In this document: in pieces, positions 22,654 to 32,376 of the stretch
How positions within the stretch are numbered: position 1 is the first letter of the stretch
How the letters are laid out: each line of letters starts with the position of its first letter
Assembly (NCBI GenBank): GCA_900551075.1
Contig: URVB01000002.1
Span: forward strand, 1-64,000
DNA: 64,000 nucleotides
Source: an uncultured Blautia sp.
GTDB taxonomy: Bacteria > Bacillota > Clostridia > Lachnospirales > Lachnospiraceae
Direction of reading: 5' to 3'
The notes under the pieces: generated by a model
Database searches by the model: none
The model's input: the letters and a program-made list of their open reading frames with translations, nothing else
Told to the model about the DNA's origin: nothing
Made by a program: the position numbers and the translations under genes

Positions 22654-24669
22654 CTATTCTTCCCTCTGAAGCTTCCATTTATTCTCGCTGTACAGTGCAT
22701 AACAGGATCTGTCATAGCTTTTGCTCAAAGCTTTCCTTGTGGAACTGTTGCTTCGCTGAATCACAGCAAGCCTGTCAAAATCATTCAGCTCTGTACCGGT
22801 AATCATCAGGGTGGTTGGACTGATATATACCGTATCATACCATTCCCCATTCAGCTTCACCTGGCTGGAGGGCGTAAAGTTCGTTCCTGTAATCCGATAG
22901 GTGAAATCAAAGGAGGAAACCAATTCCAGAGAATCAAGAGTCACGTCATACAGCCCCAGCCGCATCTTCGAACGTGGATAAGGATTTTCCCCGCCATACG
23001 CATATCGTTCACCATAGAGCAGATCATACTGCAGAGTTTCCAGGTCCACCTGATAATTCTTTGTATTTCTTCTTGCCTGATGATAACGGAAAATTGTTCC
23101 CTCATGAATCCCTATACGATCCATAACCTCCGCGGCCATCTGATATGCCGCCAGATTCACATCCTTTTTCCGGAGTCCGAAATTGTCCCAAATCACATAT
23201 TGTGTCTGGAACAGATATTTGTTCTCCAAATCCTCCACAGTCAATCCCATAGTCGGAAGATGATCTCCATACATCACAAGAACTACGTCCTCCGGATAAT
23301 CTGCAAGACGTTCTGTCAGCTCCTTGACAAACTGATCCATTTCATAAATTTCATTGACATAATATTCCCACTGATAGTCTTTCTCTCTTGTTGGTGAGCC
23401 GCTGACCATAATTTCCGGGTCCTCCAGAACCGGCTCCTCCGGATACGCTCCATGTCCCTGCACTGAAATTGTGTAAACATAATCCGGTTCTTCCGTGGAA
23501 TCCAGACATTTCAGAATCTCATCTGTCAGAACACTGTCTTTCACCCACCCCAGTGAATTCTTCTGATCCTCTTGAGGCATATATTCTTCTGATGTAAAGG
23601 TATCAAAACCAAGATTCGGAAAAATTGTCTTTCTTCCATAAAAGTTAGCTTCATGGTTATGTATGGCATGAGTGGAGTATCCCAGAGCCTTCAGTACGTA
23701 TGCCGCACTCTCGCAGGTCGTCTCTGTCAGGATACTCTTATACGGATACTCCCCCGGACCGAAATAATGCATGCTCATTCCGGTTATGGATTCAAATTCC
23801 GTATTTGCAGTTCCCGCACCAACAGACGGCACCTTATAATATCCGGAAGAATATTCCTCCATAAGCTTTCGGAAGGTCGGTATCGGGTCCTTGGAAACCT
23901 CCAGATATTCCACCAATGTGGGATCAAAAAAGGATTCGAGCTGCAGGAATATGATATTCGGATGGCTCCCCTCCTTTGTCTCAGGAAGATTTTCTTCTGT
24001 TTTCTGGATTCTGGTGATTTCCTTATCGGAATAATCCCTCGGACAGCTAATTCCCGTATTAAAAATCGTCGTGGCAAGGCAATACGGATAACCATAATCC
24101 TCATATGCAAAAGCAATGTTGCCAAAATAGTTCGAAAGAACACGCTTCTCCAAAGCCAACTGCGTCACACCTGCAAACGCCAAAAAGCCAACAAGCACCA
24201 GTGGCAGATTGTAGCGGTAATTCAGCTTACCTTTGTATTTCGGTCCTTTGATAAAAAGCCACAGCAAAAGCAGAAGGAAAACAGCAAACAGAATACACAC
24301 CGCCACTACTCCTGCCATAGGCAGATATCTTTTTGCAAGCTTCAGCGCATCTGTAATCAAATGCAGATCAGGACCTGTAAACGGTGTGACACGGGTAGTA
24401 AGCAGCACACCGTTAATAATCCCAAGCGTCATCCAAAAAATCGTAATCAGCACTCTGACAAAGCATCTTCTGCGGAACAAATAAACAAGTAACGTGGTTG
24501 TAAAAATAAACGCTGTGTTATAAGCGAACACAAGCGGACTTCCCGTCATGTAATCCCATGCTTTTAAAAAAGAGTGACGGCTCATTGCTTCAATCAGAAA
24601 ATATCCTGCCGCACTGCCCAAAACATGGAGTATCAGGGAAACTTTGTTAAATATCTTATACCACTTCAT
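22654..24669 (-). CDS. LTA-synthase-family sulfatase-fold membrane enzyme
   Basis: The 671-residue protein has five N-terminal membrane helices (to about residue 185) and an extracellular sulfatase-fold domain (about 230-530). That domain has NIIFLQLESFFDPT for metal binding, GTANTEFESITGMS with the nucleophile Thr, a VQGHGAYP loop and MYGDHLP, as in lipoteichoic acid synthases and related phosphoglycerol transferases. After the catalytic domain comes a further 100-residue beta-rich part (about 570-671, FRYRITGTNF-like FTYRITGTNFTPSSQVKLNG), resembling an IPT/TIG fold; this is not in classic LtaS. Substrate may be teichoic or membrane-derived polymer. Gene lies downstream of valS. Confidence 0.85.
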   Translation of the reverse strand: MKWYKIFNKVSLILHVLGSAAGYFLIEAMSRHSFLKAWDYMTGSPLVFAYNTAFIFTTTLLVYLFRRRCFVRVLITIFWMTLGIINGVLLTTRVTPFTGPDLHLITDALKLAKRYLPMAGVVAVCILFAVFLLLLLWLFIKGPKYKGKLNYRYNLPLVLVGFLAFAGVTQLALEKRVLSNYFGNIAFAYEDYGYPYCLATTIFNTGISCPRDYSDKEITRIQKTEENLPETKEGSHPNIIFLQLESFFDPTLVEYLEVSKDPIPTFRKLMEEYSSGYYKVPSVGAGTANTEFESITGMSMHYFGPGEYPYKSILTETTCESAAYVLKALGYSTHAIHNHEANFYGRKTIFPNLGFDTFTSEEYMPQEDQKNSLGWVKDSVLTDEILKCLDSTEEPDYVYTISVQGHGAYPEEPVLEDPEIMVSGSPTREKDYQWEYYVNEIYEMDQFVKELTERLADYPEDVVLVMYGDHLPTMGLTVEDLENKYLFQTQYVIWDNFGLRKKDVNLAAYQMAAEVMDRIGIHEGTIFRYHQARRNTKNYQVDLETLQYDLLYGERYAYGGENPYPRSKMRLGLYDVTLDSLELVSSFDFTYRITGTNFTPSSQVKLNGEWYDTVYISPTTLMITGTELNDFDRLAVIQRSNSSTRKALSKSYDRSCYALYSENKWKLQREE

Positions 24670-24692
24670 CCTAACGCTCCTTTATTGTCTGA

Positions 24693-24736
24693 CCGCTGTT
24701 TTTTCCAAAACAGCGGCCATTTCGCGCATCTGCGCG
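24693..24736 (-). other. Two tandem hairpins between valS and the LTA-synthase-like gene
   Basis: Two perfect hairpins fill the 71-base gap: CGCGCA-TC-TGCGCG (24723-24736) and CCGCTGTTTT/AAAACAGCGG (24693-24716). Neither has a T-run behind it in the minus direction. They may stabilise the valS message end or reduce read-through. Confidence 0.5.
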
Positions 24737-24740
24737 TTTC

Positions 24741-27395
24741 TCATTTCTTCATTTGTTCAAGCTGAACGTTTACTTTTTCCAGCATTTCTCCGTACTTCTG
24801 AAGTTTCTCTTTTTCCGCTTCCACCTTTGCCGCCGGAGCCTTATTTACGAAATTCGGATTGCCAAGCATCCCTTCACACCTTGCGATCTCTTTTGTCAGG
24901 CGCTCACATTCTTTTGTCAGACGCTCCATTTCTTTTTCTCTGTCTACCAGATCCTCCAGCGGCAGATAAACCACTGCATTGGAAACTACGATTGATACGG
25001 CATCCTCTCCAATGCCCTCCTTGGTTTCCTGTACATGGATTTCCCTGGAAAATGCCAGGTTTACAAAAGACTTCCTGCTTTCTTCATACATCTTACAAAT
25101 ATCCGCATTTTTTCCTACAATATAAAGCTTTGTCCTGCGGTTCTGCGGTACATTCATCTCTGTTCTTGTATTTCGGATACCTCTTACCACTTCTTTAAAG
25201 CTTTCGACTGCCTTTTCTGCCTCCGGAAAATTCCGGTCCTCTCTGTATACCGGCCACTGGGAGATCATAACAGACTCTTCCCCGGGAAGAAGTGTACAGT
25301 AGATTTCCTCCGTAATAAACGGCATATATGGATGAAGCAGCTTCAGGCCTTCTGTAAGCGCTGTGCGAAGTGTCCAAAGGGCATCGTTTGCTGCCTGCGG
25401 GTTCTCCTCAGCTTTCCACAGGCGTACCTTGGCAATCTCAATATACCAGTCGCAAAGCTCATCCCACAGAAAATCATAAACCTTCTGTACGGCAATACCC
25501 AGCTCGTACTTATCCATATTTTCTGTCACCTCACGGATCACCGTATTCAAATGAGAGAGAATCCATTGATCCTCCGGACAAAGCGCCTGCGGATTCTCCG
25601 GCTCTGTCACATGCTTACCTTCCAGATTCATCATAATGAAGCGGGACGCATTCCAGATTTTATTTGCAAAATTACGGCTGGACTCGACGCGTTCCCAGTA
25701 GAAACGCATGTCATTTCCAGGTGCATTTCCTGTGATCAGAGTCAGACGCAGCGCATCCGCACCATATTTGTCGATCACTTCCAGCGGATCAATGCCGTTT
25801 CCAAGAGACTTACTCATCTTGCGTCCCAGGGAATCACGAACCAGCCCATGAATCAATACATGATGGAAAGGAGATTTCCCTGTCTGCTCCAATGCGGAAA
25901 ATACCATACGGATCACCCAGAAAAAGATGATATCATATCCGGTTACCAACACATCTGTGGGATAGAAGTATTCCATTTCAGGCGTTTTTTCCGGCCAGCC
26001 AAGTGTAGAGAACGGCCAAAGCGCGGAGCTGAACCAGGTATCCAGGGTATCTTCATCCTGATGTAAATGTGTGCATCCGCATTTCGGACATTTTTCCGGC
26101 ATTTCTTTCGCTACCACAACTTCACCGCATTCATCGCAGTAATATGCGGGAATCCGGTGTCCCCACCAGAGCTGTCGGGAAATACACCAGTCACGGATAT
26201 TTTCCAGCCAGTGCAGATAGGTCTTTCCAAAGCTCGGCGGAACAAATTCCAGCTCTCCTGTGTTCAGTACTTCGATGGCTGCCTTTGCCAATTCATCCAT
26301 TTTTACAAACCACTGAGGCTTGATCATCGGCTCTACGGTAGTACCACAGCGGTCATGCGTTCCTACGTTATGGGAATGCCCAACCACCTTCACCAACAGC
26401 CCCTGCGCTTTCAGATCCTCTACCACTGCAGCTCTTGCTGTGTAGCGGTCCATCCCTGCATATTTGCCGCCCAGAGAATTAATGGTCGCATCGTCATTCA
26501 TGATGTTGATTTCCGGAAGGTTATGGCGTCTGCCAACCTCAAAGTCGTTCGGGTCATGTGCAGGTGTAATCTTTACACAGCCTGTTCCGAATTCTTTATC
26601 TACATACTCATCCGCGATCACCGGAATTTCCCGGTCTGTCAGAGGCAGCTTCAGCATCTTTCCTACCAGCTCCTGATAACGTTCATCCTCCGGATTGACA
26701 GCAACCGCCGTATCTCCCAGAAGAGTCTCCGGACGCGTGGTAGCGATTTCTACAAATCTGCCCTCTTCTCCTGCAACCGGATAATTGATGTGCCAGAAAT
26801 TCCCCTCCTGATCCTCATGCTCAACCTCCGCATCGGAAATAGAGGTCTGACATACCGGACACCAGTTGATGATCCTGGAGCCTTTATAGATATAGCCTTT
26901 TTCATATAATTTGACAAAGACCTCCTGTACTGCCCCGGAACAGCCTTCATCCATAGTAAAGCGTTCCCGCTCCCAGTCAGCAGATGCACCCAGCTTTTTT
27001 AACTGATTGATGATCTTTCCGCCATACTCCTCTTTCCATGCCCAGGCATGCTTTAAAAATTCCTCACGGCCGATCTCATTTTTATCAATGCCCTCTTTTT
27101 TCAGCTTTTCAATGACCTTGACCTCTGTAGCGATTGCTGCATGGTCCGTTCCTGGCTGCCACAAGGCTTCATAGCCCTGCATTCTCTTGAAACGGATCAA
27201 AATATCCTGCATCGTCTCATCCAATGCATGTCCCATATGAAGCTGCCCGGTTACATTCGGCGGCGGCATCACAATGGTAAATGGTTTTTTATCCGGATTT
27301 ACCTTTGCATGAAAATAACCGTTGTCCATCCATTTCTGATAAAGGCGTTCCTCAATGCCTTTCGGATCATAAGTTTTTGCGAGTTCTTTGCTCAT
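24741..27395 (-). CDS. valS: Valyl-tRNA synthetase
   Basis: The 884-residue class I synthetase charges tRNA-Val and edits Thr. The HIGH motif is PPPNVTGQLHMGHA (about 44-57), the KMSKS motif is GRKMSKSLGN (about 524-533), and the ILVS editing domain includes TTRPETLLGDTAVAVNP. The C-terminal anticodon domain is followed by the Val-specific coiled-coil arm (about 810-884, VDREKEMERLTKECERLTKE start). AAGGAGG precedes the start. Expression is under T-box control from the leader at 27447-27697. Confidence 0.97.
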   Translation of the reverse strand: MSKELAKTYDPKGIEERLYQKWMDNGYFHAKVNPDKKPFTIVMPPPNVTGQLHMGHALDETMQDILIRFKRMQGYEALWQPGTDHAAIATEVKVIEKLKKEGIDKNEIGREEFLKHAWAWKEEYGGKIINQLKKLGASADWERERFTMDEGCSGAVQEVFVKLYEKGYIYKGSRIINWCPVCQTSISDAEVEHEDQEGNFWHINYPVAGEEGRFVEIATTRPETLLGDTAVAVNPEDERYQELVGKMLKLPLTDREIPVIADEYVDKEFGTGCVKITPAHDPNDFEVGRRHNLPEINIMNDDATINSLGGKYAGMDRYTARAAVVEDLKAQGLLVKVVGHSHNVGTHDRCGTTVEPMIKPQWFVKMDELAKAAIEVLNTGELEFVPPSFGKTYLHWLENIRDWCISRQLWWGHRIPAYYCDECGEVVVAKEMPEKCPKCGCTHLHQDEDTLDTWFSSALWPFSTLGWPEKTPEMEYFYPTDVLVTGYDIIFFWVIRMVFSALEQTGKSPFHHVLIHGLVRDSLGRKMSKSLGNGIDPLEVIDKYGADALRLTLITGNAPGNDMRFYWERVESSRNFANKIWNASRFIMMNLEGKHVTEPENPQALCPEDQWILSHLNTVIREVTENMDKYELGIAVQKVYDFLWDELCDWYIEIAKVRLWKAEENPQAANDALWTLRTALTEGLKLLHPYMPFITEEIYCTLLPGEESVMISQWPVYREDRNFPEAEKAVESFKEVVRGIRNTRTEMNVPQNRRTKLYIVGKNADICKMYEESRKSFVNLAFSREIHVQETKEGIGEDAVSIVVSNAVVYLPLEDLVDREKEMERLTKECERLTKEIARCEGMLGNPNFVNKAPAAKVEAEKEKLQKYGEMLEKVNVQLEQMKK

Positions 27396-27446
27396 ACTTT
27401 CCTCCTTGTATCTATCATCACCATTTTGTTCCCATGTGAAGGGCTT

Positions 27447-27697
27447 TGCTAAAAAAGCCCCTCACACTTACGTGTGAAGGGCGATTCATACCGCGGTACC
27501 ACCTTCGTTATGCAGAAACTTCCGCACATCTCATTCTCCTTTAACGCAGGATTACGTGAAAGCCTACTCACACTTCAGCTTCCCGGCTCCAAAGCTACCT
27601 TCGGCAATCTCTTCCTCAAAATGTCTTCCAGCCAGCGGACATCTCTCTCTTTCAGGGGCAACTGCCTACTCCTCTTCTTCTCTGCCTTTGTTCTGGC
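27447..27697 (-). promoter_or_regulatory. T-box leader of valS
   Basis: On the minus strand the T-box consensus AAGGTGGTACCGCGG lies at 27491-27505, followed by a terminator (GCCCTTCACACG/TGTGAGGGGC then TTTTTT, 27451-27482). Stem I closes with GTAAAAGCC against GGCTTTCAC. Its 5' side carries the AGTA of the S-turn, and its 3' side reads CTGAAGTGTGAG, so GTG, a valine codon, is a plausible specifier. Uncharged tRNA-Val would pair with the specifier and T-box and prevent termination. Confidence 0.93.
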
Positions 27698-27701
27698 TTT
27701 T

Positions 27702-27730
27702 ACTATAATTGGATTTTTGCTCCTTGTCAA
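27702..27730 (-). promoter_or_regulatory. Promoter of the valS T-box leader
   Basis: Minus strand: consensus TTGACA (27725-27730), 17-base spacer, TATAGT (27702-27707). It sits only 24 bases beyond the end of the upstream permease gene. Confidence 0.82.
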
Positions 27731-27753
27731 GCGTGATTGCCGGAAATTCACAG

Positions 27754-30700
27754 TTATTCCACACTTTTCAGGGATTCCACCATGTCAATTTTCTTTAATT
27801 TATAATGCATCGCTGCGTTGACAATTGCAGAAAATCCACAGGTGAAAAGGGCACAGTACAAAAAGCTGACCGGACGAATATCCCTTCCAAACATAACTGC
27901 ATCCACCTCTACCGTCACAATGACAAAGCGATGCAGCAAAACTCCGAAACCAGCTCCTGCCAGTACGCCAACCAGTGTCAGCAGTATATTTTCCCGGAAT
28001 ACATACTGCGATACCTCTCCGTCATAGAATCCCAAAACCTTCAGAGTAGCCAGCTCCCTCTGCCGTTCAGTAATATTGATGTTATTCAGATTATACAGCA
28101 CGACAAAAGCCAGCATGCCCGCAGAAATGATCAGCACGATAATGACTGTTTCCAGACTGCTCAGCATCCGCTCAATCTGTGCCGCAAGACTTGTGGTATA
28201 GCTGATGCTCAATGCTGCCGGAAATTCCAGTATCTTTTGGCCGGTTTCTTCAGCTTCATTCCGGTACTCTTCCTTCATAGTAAATACCACATCCGCATAT
28301 TCCGGTTCCCTTCCGAAGGTTTCCTCGTATACTTTTGGTGTCATATAAACATAATGTCCCATATAATTTTCTGTGATAACGGCAATCGTTGTCTCATACT
28401 TTTTATTTTCCCACTTCAGGGTCAGCGTATCTCCCGCCTCCAGCCCCAGCAGCGCAGCAGTCTTCTCACTGACTGCAGCTCCCGCATCCGTCAGTTCATA
28501 ACGCTCCTTCGTCACACGATTCTGCAACGTAACATCCTCACGAAAATTCTCCTGATTCTCAGGAACATATACATATACACTTACCTTGGACTTTCCGCGG
28601 GGAGCGGTCATCTTCGCAAGCTGGATTCTGGTAAAACGGCTGATTTTCGGGTTATCTTCCAGGTAGTCCCAAAGCTCCTGCCGTTCCTCATCCGCAGCAT
28701 CCTCATCATCGATGATCGTTCCGTCATAATGCTGCAGTAGTTCATACTGACGCGCAGCAATGTCCATAATCGAATCTCTGATTCCATACCCTACCAGCAT
28801 CAGTGCCATACTTCCGGCAATACCGAAAACCGTCATAAACAGACGCTTCTTATAGCGGAACAGGTTTCTCAGTGAGGATTTCCACGTAAAATTCAGACGT
28901 TTCCACAAAAAGGCGATCCGTTCGATCAGAATCCTCTTTCCCTCTTTTGGCGCAGGCGGACGCATCAGCGAGGCCGGTGTCTCCGCAAGCTCCCTGTAGC
29001 AGGAAAAAATCGTCGCTCCCATTGTGCAGGCTACCGCAGCTACAGAAGCGATCATGGCAAATTTGAATTCATAATGGATTCTCAAACTGGTCGCCATGTT
29101 ATGGTACATAATCCCATAGGCCTTGATAATAATATAAGGCAGGATTTTTTCTCCGATCAGAACCCCCAGGATACTGCCGCCCACAGTTGCCAGAAACGCA
29201 TAATTCAGATATTTGGAGGCTATGGCAAATTTTCCGTACCCAAGAGCCTTCATCGTACCAATCTGGGTTCTCTGTTCCTCCACCATTCTGGTCATGGTCG
29301 TCAGACTGATCAAAGCGGCCACCAGGAAAAAGATGACCGGAAATACTTCACCGATGTTTCGGATACGCTCCGCATTGTCACCGTAATCCGAATACTCCGG
29401 CAGGTCATTTCTGTCTGTGACAAACCACTCCGGAACCTTCAGCTCTTTCAGCTCCTTTTCTGCATCTGCAAGCTTTTGTTCCCCATCCGCAATCTCTTCC
29501 TCAGCCTCTTTTTTGCCATCCTCGTATTCCTCTTTCCCTTCCTTTAACTCCTGTTCTGCTTTTTCGATCTCCTCTTTTGCATCTGCAAGCTTTTGCTCGT
29601 TTTCTATGATTTCCTTTTGGCCATCCCTGATCTTCTTTTCATTTTCCGCGATCTCCTGCTCACCGGCGACCAGCTTCTGTTCATTAGCCGTGATCTCTGC
29701 TTCTGCAGAATCCAGCTTCTTCTCGTTTGCATCAACCTCAGCCTGTCCTGCGGCAAGCTTCTTATAGCTTGCCTTCAGCTCTGCCTTACCTTTGGAGAGC
29801 TCTTTTTCCCCTGCTGCAATTTCCTTTTCTGCAGGCGCAATCTTCGTCTCTTCCTTTTCCAACTCTGCCCGGCCCTGGTCAATGGCCTGCTGCCCGGGAC
29901 CAAACTGTGCTTCTGCTGCAGCAAGACTGGCTCTTGTCTGCTCAGCCTGCGCAAGGCCGCTTTCTATCCCGGAAATTCCCGCTTCAAGCTCTGCCCTTTG
30001 TGCCGCAAGCTGCTGACGCAGGCCCTCTAATTCTGCACTGACTGACGCAAACTCTGCATTCGCAGTCTCCAACTGCTCATTTGCAGTCTCTAATCCCTGC
30101 CGTGCTTCCTGTAATTGCGCTTCTGCAGCGGCCAGATCTTCCTCCTTAAGATTTCCGGCCACCACTTCCTGACGGATACGTTCACATTCTGCCTGCGCTT
30201 CATTCACGGCTGTCTGCTTCCCATCTGCTTCCGCCTGTTTTTCTGCAACAGCAGCCGCTGCCGCATCTACGGCTGCCTGTTTCCCGGGAATCTGCCCCTC
30301 GGCTGCTTCCACCTCCGCCAATCCGTTTTCGCACTGCTGCTTCTTTGCATTCAGACCGGCAATGGTTTCCTCTATCTGTTTCTTTCCTGCCGCAGTCTTT
30401 GACCTGGCATCATCCAATTCCTTCTGTTTGGCTTCAAGAGTGGCTTTTCCCTGTGCAATGGCCTCTTTTGCGGCTGCTAATTCCGCCTTTGCATCCGTAA
30501 GCTGTTTCTCACTTTCCTCCAGCTTTTTTTTGCCGCTGTTGTACTGTTTCCAGCCTTTAGCCAGCTCCTCCCTAGCCGGTTGAAGCTGTTCCCTTCCCTG
30601 GGAAACCTGCTGCTTTGCATCATTTAACCGGCTCCACCCATCCGCCGCTTCTTTTTTGGCATCGCCAAGCTGCTTTTTGCCATCTTCAATTTCTTTTTTT

Positions 30701-31626
30701 GCATCAGAAAGAGCCTTCACGCCATCTTCATATTCCTTCCTGCCATCAGCCAGCTCTTTTTCTCCATCTTCAATTTCTTTTTTCGCATCGGTAAGCTTCT
30801 CATCCGCTTCCTTTTTTCCATCTGCAAGTTCCTGCTTTGCATCCGCGAGCTTTTCATTCGCTTCTGACACAACCTCGTCATACCGGTACTGACACCGTTC
30901 CTCCTGAATTCCTTCTACACGCTTTTTTAGCTTCTCAATCAAATTCTCATAGGCATCCGTATAACTCGTCAACCCTTCCGCGCCATGCACCCGCAGATAA
31001 ATCTGCGTATATACCTCCTGGTCAAAATCCTCCGAAAGCACATAGGCAAAACCATTGATTTCTCCGGAACCAAGCGTCGTATTTCCTCTGTTAAAAGAAA
31101 TATAAAGGGGGCTGCTCCCGATTCCCACAATTGTATAGATATCTTTTTTCAGGAGCTCACTGTCTTCCTCCTGACGAAACGAAATACTGTCACCGATCTG
31201 GTATCCTTCATTACCTGCAAATGCAGAATCCAGAAAACACTCCCCGCTTTTTTCCGGAAGCCTTCCCTCCGTGGCTGTAATCTGATTCACGGTTTCGTTG
31301 AGAGACTCAATATGCAGCACCTTCCGGGAGCTTTCTTCTCCGCACAAAACATCTGCGGCATAGGCCCCCTCTGCAGACTGAATCCCATCCACTTCCTCCA
31401 GGGCCTGCACATCTGCCTCTGTCAAACCCAGAGTTCCGACTACCTTCAGGTCCATAAGCTTACTCGAATCATAATAAGCATCTCCGGAAAACCGCATATC
31501 AGGAGATGCAGCCTGAATTCCGGAGAAAAAAGCGACTCCCAATGCCACAATGCAGAATATGGAAATAAATCTTGCCTTGCTTTTGCGTATTTCCATCCGG
31601 AAATCTTTATGTAATGCTTTTTTCAT
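27754..31626 (-). CDS. FtsX/MacB-type ABC permease with giant coiled-coil domain
   Basis: The 1290-residue protein opens with a basic stretch and a membrane helix (about 20-42). An extracellular domain follows (about 45-250), then a very long charged Ala/Glu/Lys-rich coiled coil (about 255-755). Its units are alike, such as DAKKEIEDGEKELADG. The first FtsX-type membrane block (about 780-905, with RTQIGTMKALGY), an outside domain and a second FtsX block near the C-terminus (RQRELATLKVLGFYDGEV) complete it. With the adjacent ATPase it forms an ABC unit of the MacB/FtsX superfamily, which does mechanical work across the membrane and may not transport. The ATG at 31626 has AGGTGAA upstream; a GTG at 31635 is the alternative. 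Confidence 0.85.
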   Translation of the reverse strand: MKKALHKDFRMEIRKSKARFISIFCIVALGVAFFSGIQAASPDMRFSGDAYYDSSKLMDLKVVGTLGLTEADVQALEEVDGIQSAEGAYAADVLCGEESSRKVLHIESLNETVNQITATEGRLPEKSGECFLDSAFAGNEGYQIGDSISFRQEEDSELLKKDIYTIVGIGSSPLYISFNRGNTTLGSGEINGFAYVLSEDFDQEVYTQIYLRVHGAEGLTSYTDAYENLIEKLKKRVEGIQEERCQYRYDEVVSEANEKLADAKQELADGKKEADEKLTDAKKEIEDGEKELADGRKEYEDGVKALSDAKKEIEDGKKQLGDAKKEAADGWSRLNDAKQQVSQGREQLQPAREELAKGWKQYNSGKKKLEESEKQLTDAKAELAAAKEAIAQGKATLEAKQKELDDARSKTAAGKKQIEETIAGLNAKKQQCENGLAEVEAAEGQIPGKQAAVDAAAAAVAEKQAEADGKQTAVNEAQAECERIRQEVVAGNLKEEDLAAAEAQLQEARQGLETANEQLETANAEFASVSAELEGLRQQLAAQRAELEAGISGIESGLAQAEQTRASLAAAEAQFGPGQQAIDQGRAELEKEETKIAPAEKEIAAGEKELSKGKAELKASYKKLAAGQAEVDANEKKLDSAEAEITANEQKLVAGEQEIAENEKKIRDGQKEIIENEQKLADAKEEIEKAEQELKEGKEEYEDGKKEAEEEIADGEQKLADAEKELKELKVPEWFVTDRNDLPEYSDYGDNAERIRNIGEVFPVIFFLVAALISLTTMTRMVEEQRTQIGTMKALGYGKFAIASKYLNYAFLATVGGSILGVLIGEKILPYIIIKAYGIMYHNMATSLRIHYEFKFAMIASVAAVACTMGATIFSCYRELAETPASLMRPPAPKEGKRILIERIAFLWKRLNFTWKSSLRNLFRYKKRLFMTVFGIAGSMALMLVGYGIRDSIMDIAARQYELLQHYDGTIIDDEDAADEERQELWDYLEDNPKISRFTRIQLAKMTAPRGKSKVSVYVYVPENQENFREDVTLQNRVTKERYELTDAGAAVSEKTAALLGLEAGDTLTLKWENKKYETTIAVITENYMGHYVYMTPKVYEETFGREPEYADVVFTMKEEYRNEAEETGQKILEFPAALSISYTTSLAAQIERMLSSLETVIIVLIISAGMLAFVVLYNLNNINITERQRELATLKVLGFYDGEVSQYVFRENILLTLVGVLAGAGFGVLLHRFVIVTVEVDAVMFGRDIRPVSFLYCALFTCGFSAIVNAAMHYKLKKIDMVESLKSVE

Positions 31627-31635
31627 CCGCTTCAC

Positions 31636-32352
31636 CTACCATTCGATTTCTTCTACGGAAGTTGGATGTTCATTCTGCGTCATTTGTGAAACCTTTCCGT
31701 TTTTGATCCGGATGACCCTGTCTGCCATAGGTGTTAACGCGGAATTGTGGGTGATTACAATGACTGTCATCCCCTTATCCCTGCACATATCCTGTAAAAG
31801 CTTCAGTATTGCCTTACCTGTCTGATAATCCAGCGCTCCCGTCGGTTCATCACAGAGCAAAAGCTTCGGATTCTTGGCAAGCGCCCGGGCAATGGATACC
31901 CTCTGCTGCTCCCCGCCGGATAACTGCGCAGGAAAATTCGAGAGTCTGTCCCTGAGGCCCACCTCCTCCAACACAGTCCCTGCGTCTAAAGGATTCCTGC
32001 AAATCTGAAGCGCAAGCTCCACATTCTCCAAAGCAGTCAGATTAGGCACCAGATTATAAAACTGAAATACAAATCCAATATCCTCCCGCCGGTATCCTGT
32101 CAGTTGACGGTTGGAATAATTTGCAATATTCCTGCCATCCACCCATACCTTTCCGGAAGTCGCTTTATCCATACCGCCCAGAATATTCAGAACCGTCGTT
32201 TTTCCGGCGCCGCTTGGTCCGACCACTACTACAAATTCGCCCTTCGCAATCTGAAAGCTGATTTCATCAACCGCTACAATCTTTACCTCTTTTGAACCAT
32301 ATATTTTGGAGACACCTTCCAGTTTTACATAAGCTTCTCTATGTTCCCTCAT
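31636..32352 (-). CDS. ABC transporter ATP-binding protein, MacB/LolD type
   Basis: The 238-residue ATPase has Walker A GPSGAGKTT (about 45-53), the Q-loop FVFQFYNLVPNLT, signature LSGGEQQRVSIARAL (about 144-158), Walker B LLLCDEPTGALD and the switch His in VITHN. The FQFYNLVP and CDEPTGALD sequences are typical of the MacB/LolD/FtsE branch. It ends 9 bases before the ATG of the coiled-coil permease and must power it. Confidence 0.94.
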   Translation of the reverse strand: MREHREAYVKLEGVSKIYGSKEVKIVAVDEISFQIAKGEFVVVVGPSGAGKTTVLNILGGMDKATSGKVWVDGRNIANYSNRQLTGYRREDIGFVFQFYNLVPNLTALENVELALQICRNPLDAGTVLEEVGLRDRLSNFPAQLSGGEQQRVSIARALAKNPKLLLCDEPTGALDYQTGKAILKLLQDMCRDKGMTVIVITHNSALTPMADRVIRIKNGKVSQMTQNEHPTSVEEIEW

Positions 32353-32376
32353 GCTTTTCTCCTGATATTCCGGTTT

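Noticed and set aside
29400..30880. Possible DNA repeat array or CRISPR-like region
   Set aside because: The similarity comes from repeated coiled-coil codons; spacing and sequence are too irregular and there are no unique spacers.
29417..30892. Ser/Phe-rich plus-strand frames opposite the coiled coil
   Set aside because: They are antisense shadows of the Glu/Lys/Ala-rich coiled-coil codons, with no ribosome sites and no homology.
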